Counted from the stretch's first letter, positions 27,175-37,484 are shown. The stretch: DNA of 37,500 nt from Glandiceps talaboti (GCF_964340395.1 NC_135562.1:6107634-6145133); one strand, 5' to 3'. A program made the numbers and translations. Notes: generated by a model not told the origin, from the sequence alone.

Positions 27175-27927
27175 ACAAAAGGTTATTTGACTTGATTAAC
27201 ATTGCCTATTCGCATTATTCTTTTATCAATCTACCCTGTCATACACTATTAACGAAATGATATCACATCATTTTGTGTGACAACTGTATTTGCTGTATGA
27301 ATAGTTATCAACACTACATTGATATCAGGTCAAACCAATCTTAATACTGCAATAGAAGATTTTTATGCGGCATCTTTCATGTTTTTCTTTATTAGCTTTT
27401 AGATGAATACCGCAATAATATTGGAAATTCTAATTAGTTTTGATGTTCTGATAAACACGTAACGGATGGTATGACATAATGCACTATAACAGCAATGGAC
27501 TGCCACATTAAAATTGAAGTGTGTTCCAATATTACAATTGTCATGTACTGACAGCGAATCTAAACGACTACAGAGGTTTAGCCGAAGGTTCTTGGTAATT
27601 CATTCGAAATTCCCAATTTATGAAATTTGTTTTAACAATTTCAGCATATTCTGTATTGCAATATTTTGTCTTTGATTTTGAGTTTAGAATTTACTTTGAT
27701 GAAACACACCATCCTAAGTTAGGATCTGATTGGTACATTTGATGGTGCACGTCCCATTAATTAACAAAATGTTAATTCTTAATTTGCATATTTATGCAAA
27801 AATAATTATTTTTAGTAAAGGTTTTAAGATCACGTAATGTTGTTATGATTCCGGTCTTTAACCTGGCTTTGTTTGATGGCATGTTGGTTGCCATGGCTTT
27901 GCCAATGATGTTACTGTTGCAATCACA
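27175..27927. other. AT-rich non-coding stretch
   Basis: No supported gene. A GGTTGCCATGGC half X-box-like string is at 27886-27897. Confidence 0.5.
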
Positions 27928-27963
27928 TGTGTGTATGTGTGTGTATGCGCACACACACACACC
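27928..27963. repeat. TG run facing a CA run (hairpin-prone)
   Basis: A TG tract (27928-27944) and a CA tract (27951-27962) face each other around TGCGCA. This gives a nearly perfect 26-bp inverted repeat (27936-27961). Confidence 0.85.
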
Positions 27964-28440
27964 AACTAGCAATGACACACACATATCTTACTATGATATT
28001 TTACTTATATTTTAGAACAAATATGTCATCGCAGTTTATAACGAATGATTTATTATCATAACATTTATGAACCCCATATTCATTCTGTCATATCATTATT
28101 TTGATTCATTTTAAAATCTCCCTTTTAGATGCTATAAAAAGACAGATATGCATCCTAATATTTTATGGCCAGCACACAGTATTGACAGTTGCAAAGAAGT
28201 GTATAAAGGGAGGTTCTAGTGATTGTAGATACACTTGAGCGGAGTCGTATCATCATCTTGATCGACAAAAATATTAATCAACATTGTTACTTGTTATATC
28301 CTCTTGCACAACAAAAAATAAAGTGTAATTATTGCATTTCATTCCACTGACATAGCTGAAAGAAGTATATGTTGTAATATGATTGCATCGTAGATCTGCA
28401 AAGATAATGGTATCTTATGGTAAGAGTGTGTTATCCTGAC
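27964..28440. other. AT-rich non-coding stretch, nothing recognised
   Basis: No supported feature. Confidence 0.5.
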
Positions 28441-28488
28441 AATGAACAGAAGTAGAGTTTGTTTTCCTAACAGTGAACAGAAGTAGTG
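28441..28488. repeat. 31-bp tandem duplication
   Basis: AATGAACAGAAGTAGAGTTTG at 28441 recurs as AGTGAACAGAAGTAGTGTTTG at 28472, a period of 31. It lies directly against the 42-bp minisatellite. Confidence 0.8.
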
Positions 28489-28489
28489 T

Positions 28490-28702
28490 TTGTGAGATTT
28501 GTGTCTAATCTGACGATACAGTGTAGCAATATGAGTATGCTTTTGGGGTTAGCGAGACAATAACATTGCAATGTTAGCAATTTTTTATCTGGCCTGACAA
28601 AAAAATATTGCAATGTAAGTAAGATTTTGTCTAGCCAGACGATACAATGTAGCAATGTTAGTAAGATTTTTGTCTAGCTAGCTGATAAAATGTAGCAATG
28701 TT
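28490..28702. repeat. Minisatellite, five diverged 42-bp units
   Basis: The GCAAT anchor recurs at 28526, 28568, 28610, 28652 and 28695, giving spacings of 42, 42, 42 and 43. Each unit has the form AAGATTTTGTCTAGCCAGAC followed by GATACAATGTAGCAATGTTAGT, with substitutions. The last two units are the most alike. A minus-strand frame over it merely reflects a period divisible by three. Confidence 0.88.
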
Positions 28703-30235
28703 CGTAGGAATTCACTAACGTCTTTTGCCACTATGTTTACAGAATTACCTGCCAAGACAAGCTTAGGGTAACGAAATGAGTTGCATACCCTGATATACTT
28801 TACTATAATTAACTTCTTTTATATTTATCTTGGTAATAACCTGTGACAAAACACAATGCATAATTAATTTCCGTTCAAAATACTCTGAAAACATGACATT
28901 TTCTGTTGTGGCCAGACCTTGTACCTGTAACGGACCATTTGAAATATAGCTTTACATTGTCAGACTGCTTATTCGCCTGGAGGGATACAAATCAGCTCAG
29001 CGTTCATGGCACCATTAACTCTCTGCCTTGTTCGTCTATTCGTCATTCAGACTCGATTTGGATTATTTGTGGGCAATTAAGTTCCAGTAAAATTTATCTG
29101 ATCCTGAAAAAGTATCGGAAAACGAGGACATTTCGTAATCTGGCCTTCTCTAATGGACATGATTTAGTTATGACGCTCCACGTAGAATTGAACTATCATT
29201 ATCCATCGTTATCATTTATGTTCTAATAGTTTGGTATTTCTACTCTTCGCAATTACGCCAGACTAGCGTCTCCGTTATTTGTCACATTGTTATCACCACA
29301 CTGTCCACAGAATACGATACAGACAATCTACATGTACTACTAGTAAGAAATTCGTATCTGCCATGTCATTATTGTAGCTGTCGATACGTACAGTACATGA
29401 ACAAATAAGTTTGCAAACTAAAGTCAGAACAGATTATTTCGAACATTCTGTCTATCATGTCAGCGAACTGGCACTTTCAGATTTAAATATACAATTACAA
29501 CACTGTGCTGTACTAATCATATCAATGCGATTGTTACCCTTGCTTCGATTTCCATGAGAGGTCGTACGTCTTTCAAAAAACGGCAATTGTTAACAACGTT
29601 ATTAATGTTCTAATTTTACCACAACGATCGTGATATTACTATGAATGACGTCTTTACAAAGTCTGTTCTAATCTACATCAAAATGTCGATCTCTCTCGCT
29701 GCAGATCATCGTCCCGATAACGAGATCTTCAAGTTATTAATGTTCCAGTAGATTTATAGTCTTCGCGTTATAAGCTATAGTTAATGAAACCCTGCCTTTA
29801 TTAAACTTTTGGTGCCCTCTTCATCGTTCGTCGACGGTGAATATCATTTAGTCTATTTTTTTGTATTTAGATGGAAATTTCGTCGACAAAAGTCGCGTTG
29901 GCGCATCCCCTACACTCGAGCGAAACTAATCTTAATCTGAATTATTTAGAAACCCAGCTAAGCTACAGATAATTACTTTCTTGGGAATCTTGTCTTGTTA
30001 TTGACAAAAGGATGTCTTACAAAATGTATGTATATTATCTATCGTCGTGATATGTATCACGTCGTCTCCAACAGAACCTTTATTCGGTTTAATCCATGTT
30101 AAGAATCTATGAGTCGAAACAACGAGAGTTCATGATGCTATTAAATTGTGAATGTCGTCATTTGACTTGTAAATCAACAGGATTACAAATGCTTCATTCT
30201 GACCTCCTGGATGACAGGTTGACCGTAATATCTTG

Positions 30236-30249
30236 CCGCTAGAGGTCGC
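30236..30249 (+). promoter_or_regulatory. CTCF-like motif
   Basis: CCGCTAGAGGTCGC agrees with 12 of 14 positions of the usual CCASYAGRKGGCRS consensus. It is a motif match only. Confidence 0.3.
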
Positions 30250-31251
30250 TAATATGCGTGAAATTTAACTATTCCAGCCGGAGGTGGATAGTTTTTTGGG
30301 GGGTTGCGAAGTTGTCGTCCTCTGTTTATATGTTTGGTTCATGGATTTCATTGAAATATAGATTACCAAAGTGAAAATGGATAATTTTTTTTTATTTTGG
30401 CGCTGATTTGATGTCGAATTTAGTGGCGATTTAAGGAAGCCATTATGACAACAACCATCGTGCACCAACCCTCGATGGCGCCCTCAGCGTTTGTAGATGT
30501 GAGTGTATATTCTCTATATAGCAAGTCCGACCCTCTAGTTAAAAGTGATTCTAAATATCTCATACCACAGCCATGAAAATTGTTCTTTATATGTTTGTTA
30601 CATGTAATCAGTAATGCGAAGCTAACTATTCAAAATTGCATGATAAGTAAAAGGTGTCGAAACAGGTAATCTGCGACCAATGATCACGCGTGTATTTGAC
30701 GAGCTAAAGTATAAAAAAAAATTACAAAGTTCAATATCGTCAGTGATCGCAGGTTTACTGTAGTTAACTGTTTTCTTTACAATTGAATATTCAATTCTGG
30801 GTTTGTATCCACGATTATGAATAATTGTAACCACATTTGCATAAATGACTAAATTACACTTGTTTACACGTACCCGCGTAAAACGGACGGATGCTTTAGA
30901 AATAACAAAGTGCTAAGAAGTTTTATGTTGATATGTCCATACTTCCATCGTGTGTCATGATATAGATCACCGCCACGATCAGTGACACAATCATTATAGT
31001 CGCTAAGAACAAAAACACAACATCCGTTGTCAACAACCCTAAAGAGATAAAACAATGTTTGTGACACTTTACGGGTTGCTATTCGTTTTTGATAGACTGT
31101 AAGCTACTTCTAGTAAGACTTTGAGCGGATGAAATAATGACAATGTTGACTTGTCAGTGTATTTGAAATAAAAGTAATTCCGGGATGATCGTATCGATTA
31201 GCATTCCTAATTCTCATCAGCCATTGTCACGTTCAATTGTTTCTTACAATA

Positions 31252-31265
31252 GCGCCACCTATAAA
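31252..31265 (-). promoter_or_regulatory. CTCF-like core motif
   Basis: On the minus strand TAGGTGGCGC matches the YAGRKGGCRS core perfectly. The four upstream consensus positions do not match. Confidence 0.25.
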
Positions 31266-31610
31266 CAAAGAGAGATGTTTGAACTTCATGAAAACACGCA
31301 ACGAAATCGTTCAATAAAAGAATCGATTACTCAGAACGTTCCATTTTAGAGCCAGTGATATTTGTACATGGTGTTTCGCAAAACAGTATTCAGCATGTTT
31401 CACCAATTCCTAAAACAGTCGGAATTGATACCACATAAACACATCCACGGCTTCACACCGTACGTTAATAATACTACTATAAAAATGTATCCATTATTGT
31501 CTATTGGGTAGACGTTTTGTTGGAAAGTCTAAACAACTTAATTCCACGTCCCCCTCCCCAAAATAGGATCTAAGTATCAATAGTTTGCACAATATAAACG
31601 TCGATTCTCA

Positions 31611-31620
31611 TATATAAAAG
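31611..31620 (+). promoter_or_regulatory. TATA box of the transporter gene
   Basis: TATATAAAAG is a strong TATA-box match 253 bp upstream of the inferred start codon. Transcription would begin about 30 bp downstream, near 31641-31650, giving a leader of roughly 215 nt. An ATTGG (inverted CCAAT) lies about 105 bp upstream, at about 31504. The role is inferred from position and consensus. Confidence 0.5.
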
Positions 31621-31764
31621 AACTTTGTAAAGTATTTAGTAATGCTACCGTACACAGCATCACAGCTGACGCACTGTTCTTAGGAGCAAAAAAGCGAGAG
31701 ATTTTCTTTTTAAGTTGTCCTGGTCATCCGATAGTAGTTTGATAGTCTATATCGAAAATATTGT

Positions 31765-31862
31765 ATGGTTTATAGAGTCGGTGATAGAGTCATAATTGAA
31801 GCATGTCGCTGTGGTGAATGTCGGTTTGGAGGAAAGGAATTGATCGTCTAAACATCAGTTGA
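31765..31862 (+). promoter_or_regulatory. Three upstream ORFs in the 5' leader
   Basis: Three ATG-started small frames precede the main start. They are 31765-31851 (28 codons, same frame as the main ORF), 31803-31817 (4 codons) and 31818-31862 (14 codons). The last two are adjacent, and the third stops one base before the main ATG at 31864. Such leaders usually lower main-frame translation and favour reinitiation. This holds only if transcription starts near the TATA box. Confidence 0.5.
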
Positions 31863-31863
31863 A

Positions 31864-31872
31864 ATGGACACG
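31864..31872 (+). other. Coding exon 1 (three codons, ATG GAC ACG)
   Basis: The next exon has no in-frame ATG after its upstream stop at 33916, so the start must lie upstream. ATGGACACG ends exactly at a consensus GTAAGT donor (31873) in phase 0. The phase-0 acceptor TTGTTAAG at 33972 continues it in frame as MDT-VTNHDSE. The start has G at -3 and G at +4 (good Kozak), and an in-frame TAA at 31849 excludes an upstream extension. The exon is inferred, not homology-proven. Confidence 0.6.
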
Positions 31873-34765
31873 GTAAGTGTTTTCAGTTTCACCAGTACAC
31901 ACGTCGATGTTGCATTTCTCAAATAACTTTCAAACAATTCAAGTTAACGCCATGTTGTTTTTTATATCACATCAAATGATGGCTGTTACGTACAATCTGT
32001 ATCGCACCCAGCACAACAGAGAACCCATAAAGAATTATTGAAATATAGTTTCTTAATTAAATTTTTGATTTATTGCTAAGATCAGTAATCATCTACACTT
32101 TAACTATTGTTTGATAGTAACATTTTATGTATTTGCAACTTTTAATGCCAGCAATGATAATCTTAACACATATACATGTATTTCTAAAACGTGGGACAAG
32201 AATGAAGCGGTACTCCGTTATTCATAGAGTTAAAAAAAAACGATTATGTAACACGTCGGGTCAGCGTCCTTCAATGAAAGTTTAACGCCAGCCGGAAGAA
32301 TGTCATCGATCTCAATGACGTCACTCCTAAGGATATAACAAAAAAACAATTTCGTCAATTTAAAATTGTATTGTTACACACACTATAAATGCTATGCCAT
32401 GTTTCTAAATTTAGAACGCACGTGGTATACAGTGTATAACGGTTTTAACTATAAACGTGTCAGTCTGTGAGAGGTTTCAAAACGTTGCTCAGAATCTGTC
32501 TCAATTTCATGTACACTTTTATGTTCAACACTGATCTTTTAACGGAACCAAAACAAGGGTTGAAAGGGGTACTGAATTTTGTAGATGTGGAAATGTAAGA
32601 ATTACTTGTACAAAGTTCATCTAATTCTCCATGGTGTCTGTTACTCATAACAGCTTCAATCTGTGATGGTCATATTTGCATTGTAATTCGCTCAAAGTAC
32701 GTGTATAACTAGCCGACTGTATTTACCATGTCATGAATATTCATGATGTCCCCTCACGCACAGTAAACAAAATGAATTTTTGATCAGTTAATATATCAAT
32801 GTGCCATATCGATTTAAAAGCATCGGTACGAAATTCCAACACTGGCTGGATGTCCCCTTCCTGACAGATTCCGGCTTAAACACAAAATTGTAAAAATATG
32901 TTCTCTGTTAAAATGTTATCATAGTCTAGACGTTAGGAGAAAATAATGAGATATTAATTAATGATCTTCTGAACGAGGCTGTGTCTTTAAGTTTATCCAG
33001 ATAAATCTTTTACCTTTTTTCAATTTACTTCCTGGTCCAGAATGTGATATGTTCCCATGACAACTAAAATGAAATAGTACTATATACTCATACAAAATTT
33101 GACGTCACATAACAAAAGGACAAAACTGTTACACAAATTCCTATTACATGAAATGAAAATCTAACTAAAGTAATGGAAGCCTGGAGAGTTACACATACCA
33201 GATATCTCGTGTAGACTACAATTTTTAAGTTCCTATGTGAAGAGAGAGACGCAAATTTCTATGTGTGTATTGCTTCACATTACATTTGCATATATATTGG
33301 CAGCTGTCGTATAATTATAAACTTTCGGGTACCATGTTATTTCGTCCGCATTCCACTAAGAAATTAATCTGGCAAGTGCATCCTGTCCGTATGAGGGATG
33401 CAAAGAATAAGAAAGTTAGTTTAATACGATGTATAAGTGTGACGCGATACTTGGTCACCTTCTATATGTACACAAATTCGGTCACAGTGACATTGGATGG
33501 AGATTGCTAAACCCAGATGTCATATTCACACGCTCACAGACAAAGCGCCACCTGTTGTTATCTCCATAGACTCATAGTTAGCATTCTTTTTCAAAGTGTA
33601 CGGGGAGGGCTTCGAAGTTGCATTTGATGATTTGATGTGTTTTAATGTGAATACATGTGTTGTGATGACTAGACAGACTCCACAAATGATAGAATCGAAT
33701 GATATGTTATATATTATACTATATGTTATGTTATGTATCAATGGGAAATGTTATCATTAAATGTAATAGTTTATTGTATATGTTCATTTGACTAAAGTTT
33801 GGCGTTAAAGTTATTATTTTATCTAGTAATGCTTTCCTGAGGTCCATGTATAATTGTCTAGGTATTATTAGTTAGCTCTGAGGTATAATGTAGATCAGTG
33901 TACAAAGGGAGAGTTTAACACTCTACAACAAAGCTTTACAACTACGTCACACTTCGAATCCTATTTGTTAAGGTCACTAATCATGATAGCGAAGCAGTGG
34001 AAATCCCAGAGGGTCCCGTCACGCTAACAGAAGAAGAGAGTGGATATCAGCGACACATCCCTTTCGAAATCCCAGAGCTCCATCCACAGGAGGAAGAGGA
34101 AGAAGAGAAGACACCACGATTCCAAATCAGTAAACGATGGTTAGTTTGCATCGCTGGATTTTTATTGGATGTGCCATTCTTTGGAATGGTAATGAGCTTT
34201 GGAGAGCTGCTACTTCCGTTGCTGGATACATTTGGTGGAGGAACTGCCGCTATCAGTGAGTAAACATACATACATATACAGTTCATTCCATCTTTTCTTA
34301 AAGCACGGCTTGTCCGTAAATTTCTTTGACAATGAACCCATCGATGGATATTGACTTGTTTACTTGAATTAGCATATGGTCTAAAGACAATCGATCGCAC
34401 AAGCGTTTCCTTTCATTAAAATGCAAATTATCGTTGTTTCAAAAAAATCACACTACGGAAGTAAACTTTCTATGGTCAAGGTAAAAAAATTATAATTCCT
34501 CTAATGCACCGCGGTGTTGTCACTAAGAGTAATTTTCGGTTGAATACAACTAAGAAGTGTATGATAATATCTGGTTAAAATTAATTTTTCTTGAAATTTG
34601 TGAATCATTCGGACTAGTCTTGGGATTACTTTGTCTCATTTTTTTCTGTACCGAATTTGACTTAATTGTCTTTCTCCGATGTGGGTTTATTTTAATTTCC
34701 ACATTTGAAAGATGGTAATGATGATGACGACGTCAACGTTGACGACGACGACGACGACAACGGCA

Positions 34766-34839
<74 letters not shown>

Positions 34840-36868
34840 TGTGATTATGAATCATAACTAACTTGTCAAACTTGCTAAGATGATAAAGACTGCTTTGTAG
34901 TTTTTTTCCGACTTTAATTATTATTTTAATATTTCCTTTCCGTAGGCTGGGTTGGTTCTCTTGGTTTTGGAATCGCATATCTCGGTAATCCACTGTCATC
35001 AAGACTCGTTGAAATATTTGGTACTCGTAAAGTTGCTACATTTGGTGTCTTACTGGGAGGATTAGCTTTATTTCTTACGTCATTTGTGCAATCTCTGAGT
35101 CTAATGTTTCTGACGTACAGTTTTATGTTTGGACTTGCAACGAATTTTACATACAATCCTCCACTGATACTCACAGGAGCCTGGTTTTCTGATAAATATC
35201 ACGTGTTCGCCACGTGTCTTCAAGTCGCCGGTATTCCCTTTGGTAAGTATATGGTGATGTATCTACGTCTACTGAGAGGTAAAATACGACGAACTATAGA
35301 TAAAATATCTATGAAAATCAAAGTTATTCAATTCTCTCAAAACATTGACATGGCTGTGAAAGCTTGTTCCTGGTTTGTTTGTTTTTAATATTAAAAGAAA
35401 TTGATGGGTTCGCCATTTTGTTTTCAAGGAAATCGTCATCCCAACACAGTATTCAACTGCCAAATGATTGGCCAACATCCAAGTGACAATCCATATAGTG
35501 GATTCTTAAATGACTAAATGTTGATACCATTTTTACCTCTACTTAAACATTATGCTGTAACCTGAGATTTCTGTATGAATAGGATGGAGTTTTGGTGAAC
35601 AAAATTACACCAAAATCTTAAAGAATTTATTTCCGAGGCGTAACTTTAACTGACCAAAAGTATTCATCAGCTAGGTAGATCCAATGAATTGCAAACGTTA
35701 TAATACACAAGCAATGCAACTTATAAATAACATTGAGTTTTTTATCTGTATTAGTCGACAATCCTCGTCAGAATGACATATTTGATCGTTTCAACCGAAA
35801 CCTAACATTTTAATACACATTCATGTGTGTTAAACTCACAGTAGCTGTAACTGGAACAATTTTTTATCGGAACATTTTTTCGTCTTGTAATTTAGCATTT
35901 CAATGTATTTGTGCTGTTGTACTTGTTGCAGCATGTACATGTATGATCACAATACTACAGCGTATTGCAGGTTACTGTTCACTCTCTCTGTTGAAATCAT
36001 TCGCGCAGAAATCAGTCATAAACTGCATAGTCTACACTTTCAGATAGAACGATTACAATTTCTTGTTATATTTAGTCTGGGTGAAATAAACCATTTAGAT
36101 ATACTGCAACTAGATGATGACACACGGGGACCATATTTTATGTCTACTGATAGTACGTTGGCTCATTTCATTTAGACGAAATGTAGCAAGAAACTGTATT
36201 CATTCAATCTTGCTATCTCAAATTGGCATGTGCAGTTTCTTATTGGATTATGTGTAGTTGTATCAAACTGAGCGAGTGAACAGTAATCTGAAACACACTG
36301 TAACATCCCACAACCGAGTATTCGGGGCAGTGTCAACTTCACTTCAAATGCCTCATACGGACATCGAATGAGTGTACACAATACTATCAACGGCAATCAT
36401 AGCATCCTTGCAACCTCAGACCATGATTAGTAGTGTGAGTTGCAACTACCGTATACTTCATCTTTTTTCAACGTTACAGGTTCCCTGGTAATGAACCCAC
36501 TATGTCAAGGCCTGCTGCAGTCCATGGGGCTACGGGACGCCTACCGAACCTTAGCTGCAATAGTAGTGCTAGCCGGACTACCATGTTGTTTTGTGCTGTC
36601 CCCGGCCCCAGAAGACGAAAATACGGTCAAAATAGAGGAAGATCCCATTATAGAAGATGACATCAATGAGAACAGTCAATCGAATGGATCAGCTTGGTTG
36701 GACAAAATGATAAAGAAAATACCGATAGAAGCACCCAGAAGACGACTGTGTGTCAGCAAATGTCAAAATTACTTTATAAAGGAACTATGGACAGATTCAA
36801 TTTTTATACTGTTCCTCTTTGGCCAACTCATAAAGGCTATTGGATATGTTTTTCCTTTTATTCATTTG
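31864..36868 (+). CDS. SLC16/monocarboxylate-transporter-like MFS protein, N-terminal 326 residues (3' partial, spliced)
   Basis: The joined exons 31864-31872, 33973-34255, 34946-35242 and 36480-36868 give 978 nt, 326 codons with no stop, and continue past the window. The protein has an acidic cytoplasmic N-tail (residues 1-57, Glu run at 43-48), then TM1 about 59-83, TM2 98-118, TM3 127-146, TM4 148-174, TM5 185-206 and TM6 219-238. A charged central loop (about 239-302) and TM7 (303-326) follow. ISWVGS at 97-102, FGTRK at 122-126, the NPP..L..G.WF block at 168-178, AGIPFG at 192-197 and VFPFIHL at the end are SLC16-like. The family transports monocarboxylates or related solutes across the plasma membrane. 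Substrate is unknown here: the [DE]G[GS][WF]G[WY] signature before TM1 is absent (SKRWLV instead), and the TM1 position of the MCT1 lysine appears to be Met77. Typical members have 450-500 residues, so about a third lies outside. Confidence 0.85.
32316..32323. promoter_or_regulatory. CRE palindrome TGACGTCA
   Basis: Full consensus CREB/ATF site about 450 bp after the start codon, with an ETS-like CCGGAAG 24 bp upstream. Confidence 0.4.
32731..32746. promoter_or_regulatory. Perfect 16-bp palindrome containing ATGAATATTCAT
   Basis: TCATGAATATTCATGA is its own reverse complement. The core fits the ATGMATATKCAT pattern bound by POU-factor homodimers (MORE-type site). Function is inferred from the motif only. 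Confidence 0.4.
33100..33107. promoter_or_regulatory. Second intronic CRE palindrome TGACGTCA
   Basis: Consensus CREB/ATF site 784 bp downstream of the first intronic CRE. Confidence 0.35.
33545..33558 (-). promoter_or_regulatory. CTCF-like motif in intron 1
   Basis: On the minus strand ACAACAGGTGGCGC agrees with 12 of 14 CTCF consensus positions, and its core CAGGTGGCGC matches perfectly. Confidence 0.35.
33973..34255 (+). other. Coding exon 2 (residues 4-97 and first base of 98)
   Basis: It encodes the acidic N-tail and TM1. The 3' end is the donor GTGAGTAA at 34256, inside codon 98 (phase 1). The acceptor AG at 33971-33972 was chosen because it alone matches the phase of exon 1. AGs at 33989 and 33997 would break the frame. 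Confidence 0.8.
34256..34945 (+). other. Intron 2 of the transporter
   Basis: 690 bp, phase 1, GTGAGT...AG. It contains the GAC/GAT repeat 34711-34838. Confidence 0.85.
34711..34838. repeat. GAC then GAT trinucleotide repeats in intron 2
   Basis: GAC units around the palindrome GTCAACGTTGAC (34732-34743) lead into about 24 GAT units (34766-34838). The Asp/His-coding appearance is an artefact, because the tract lies between a good donor and a good acceptor. Confidence 0.95.
34946..35242 (+). other. Coding exon 3 (residues 98-197)
   Basis: It follows the strong acceptor TTTCCTTTCCGTAG and ends before GTAAGT at 35243. It carries TM2-TM4 and the start of TM5, with the family's ISWVGS junction restored as Ser98 by splicing. 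An N-F-T sequon at 164-166 lies within a membrane segment and is unlikely to be glycosylated. Confidence 0.9.
35243..36479 (+). other. Intron 3 of the transporter
   Basis: 1237 bp, phase 1, GTAAGT...AG. No repeat or coding segment was recognised inside. The open frames here are read-through from exon 3 or chance. Confidence 0.85.
36480..36868 (+). other. Coding exon 4 (residues 197-326)
   Basis: It follows a pyrimidine-rich acceptor (CATCTTTTTTCAACGTTACAG) and ends in phase 0 before GTGAGTAAAG at 36869. It carries the rest of TM5, TM6, the acidic central loop and TM7, ending VFPFIHL, a position where SLC16 genes often continue with the TM7-TM8 loop. Confidence 0.9.
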
Positions 36869-36961
36869 GTGAGTAAAGTACAGCTCGTCGCAAGTTAGTG
36901 TTCACTCACTCGGTTTGATAGCACCACGCTGGAAGCAATAAGAACCTGCACGTGCTATAAT

Positions 36962-37296
36962 TTAAAGGGTTTGGATTTGTATTTTATAAAACAATTTTAT
37001 CAGTGCTTCCTACTTGAAAAGTCAATGTGAAACAAAATACGCCAAGTCCTTGTTTGCAACTCAATACATTGCAAAAGGCTATTTAAAAAATGCGTAAATG
37101 TGTGTTCATATTGCACGTACAATAACAACGATTTTACAAATTTATTAATCTTTTGCAATCAACTGAGTTACAAACAAAGATTTGTCATATGTTGTTTCAC
37201 ATTGATTTTTCAAGTAGGAAGCACTGATACAATTGTTTTATAAATAAGAATCCAAAATAAAAACCCAAACTTCATTGACCCTTATGGCCACTTTAA
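36962..37296. mobile_element. Fold-back MITE-like element flanked by TTAA in intron 4
   Basis: Most of this stretch is a long palindrome centred near 37124 (ATTGCACGTACAAT). The best arm blocks are CAGTGCTTCCTACTTGAAAA (37001-37020) and its complement near 37217-37236, TTTATAAAACAATT, and the TTGTTTG/ACTCA/TTGCAAAAG blocks nearer the centre. The outer ends are TTTAAAG (36961) and CTTTAAG (37291). A TTAA at each end fits a TTAA-target non-autonomous element. The left terminal part seems to lack about 27 bp relative to the right. No ORF is present. Confidence 0.82.
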
Positions 37297-37484
37297 GAAA
37301 GCATGAACTCATGTTTAGAGACATTATTGGATTTTTAAATTGGTTACTTCTGATATTATTTTGAGGGCCTCTATTTCAAAGATTTATACGGTGAACACGA
37401 CCTTTTAAATATGACTGTTTAGTTGAGAATGGGTTGGAGTTTTCTTGAACACATTAAAGTAAATGTTTAGATGGTTTATTACAG

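Larger units (their letters stand above)
28703..31600. other. Intergenic stretch upstream of the transporter
   Basis: No gene supported. The 106-codon frame at 28906-29226 begins with TTG and has no known motif. A CTCF-like site is at 30236-30249 and another core at 31252-31265. Confidence 0.5.
31873..33972 (+). other. Intron 1 of the transporter
   Basis: 2100 bp, GTAAGT...AG. It contains an ETS-like CCGGAAG (32292-32298), two consensus CRE sites (32316-32323 and 33100-33107), a 16-bp perfect palindrome with a POU-type site (32731-32746) and a CTCF-like motif on the minus strand (33545-33558). No coding content was seen. Confidence 0.6.

Noticed and set aside
28906-29226. 106-codon plus-strand frame
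   Set aside because: It begins with TTG, has no ATG until near its end, and shows no motif or splice structure.
33997-34263. GTG at 33997 as the transporter start codon
   Set aside because: A eukaryotic gene would not normally start at GTG here. The frame is open further upstream and a phase-matched ATG exon exists at 31864.
34047-34400. 117-codon minus-strand frame over exon 2
   Set aside because: It is the antisense shadow of the transporter exon.
35086-35388. 100-codon frame beginning inside exon 3
   Set aside because: It is exon 3 read through the GTAAGT donor into intron 3. The family homology stops exactly at the donor.
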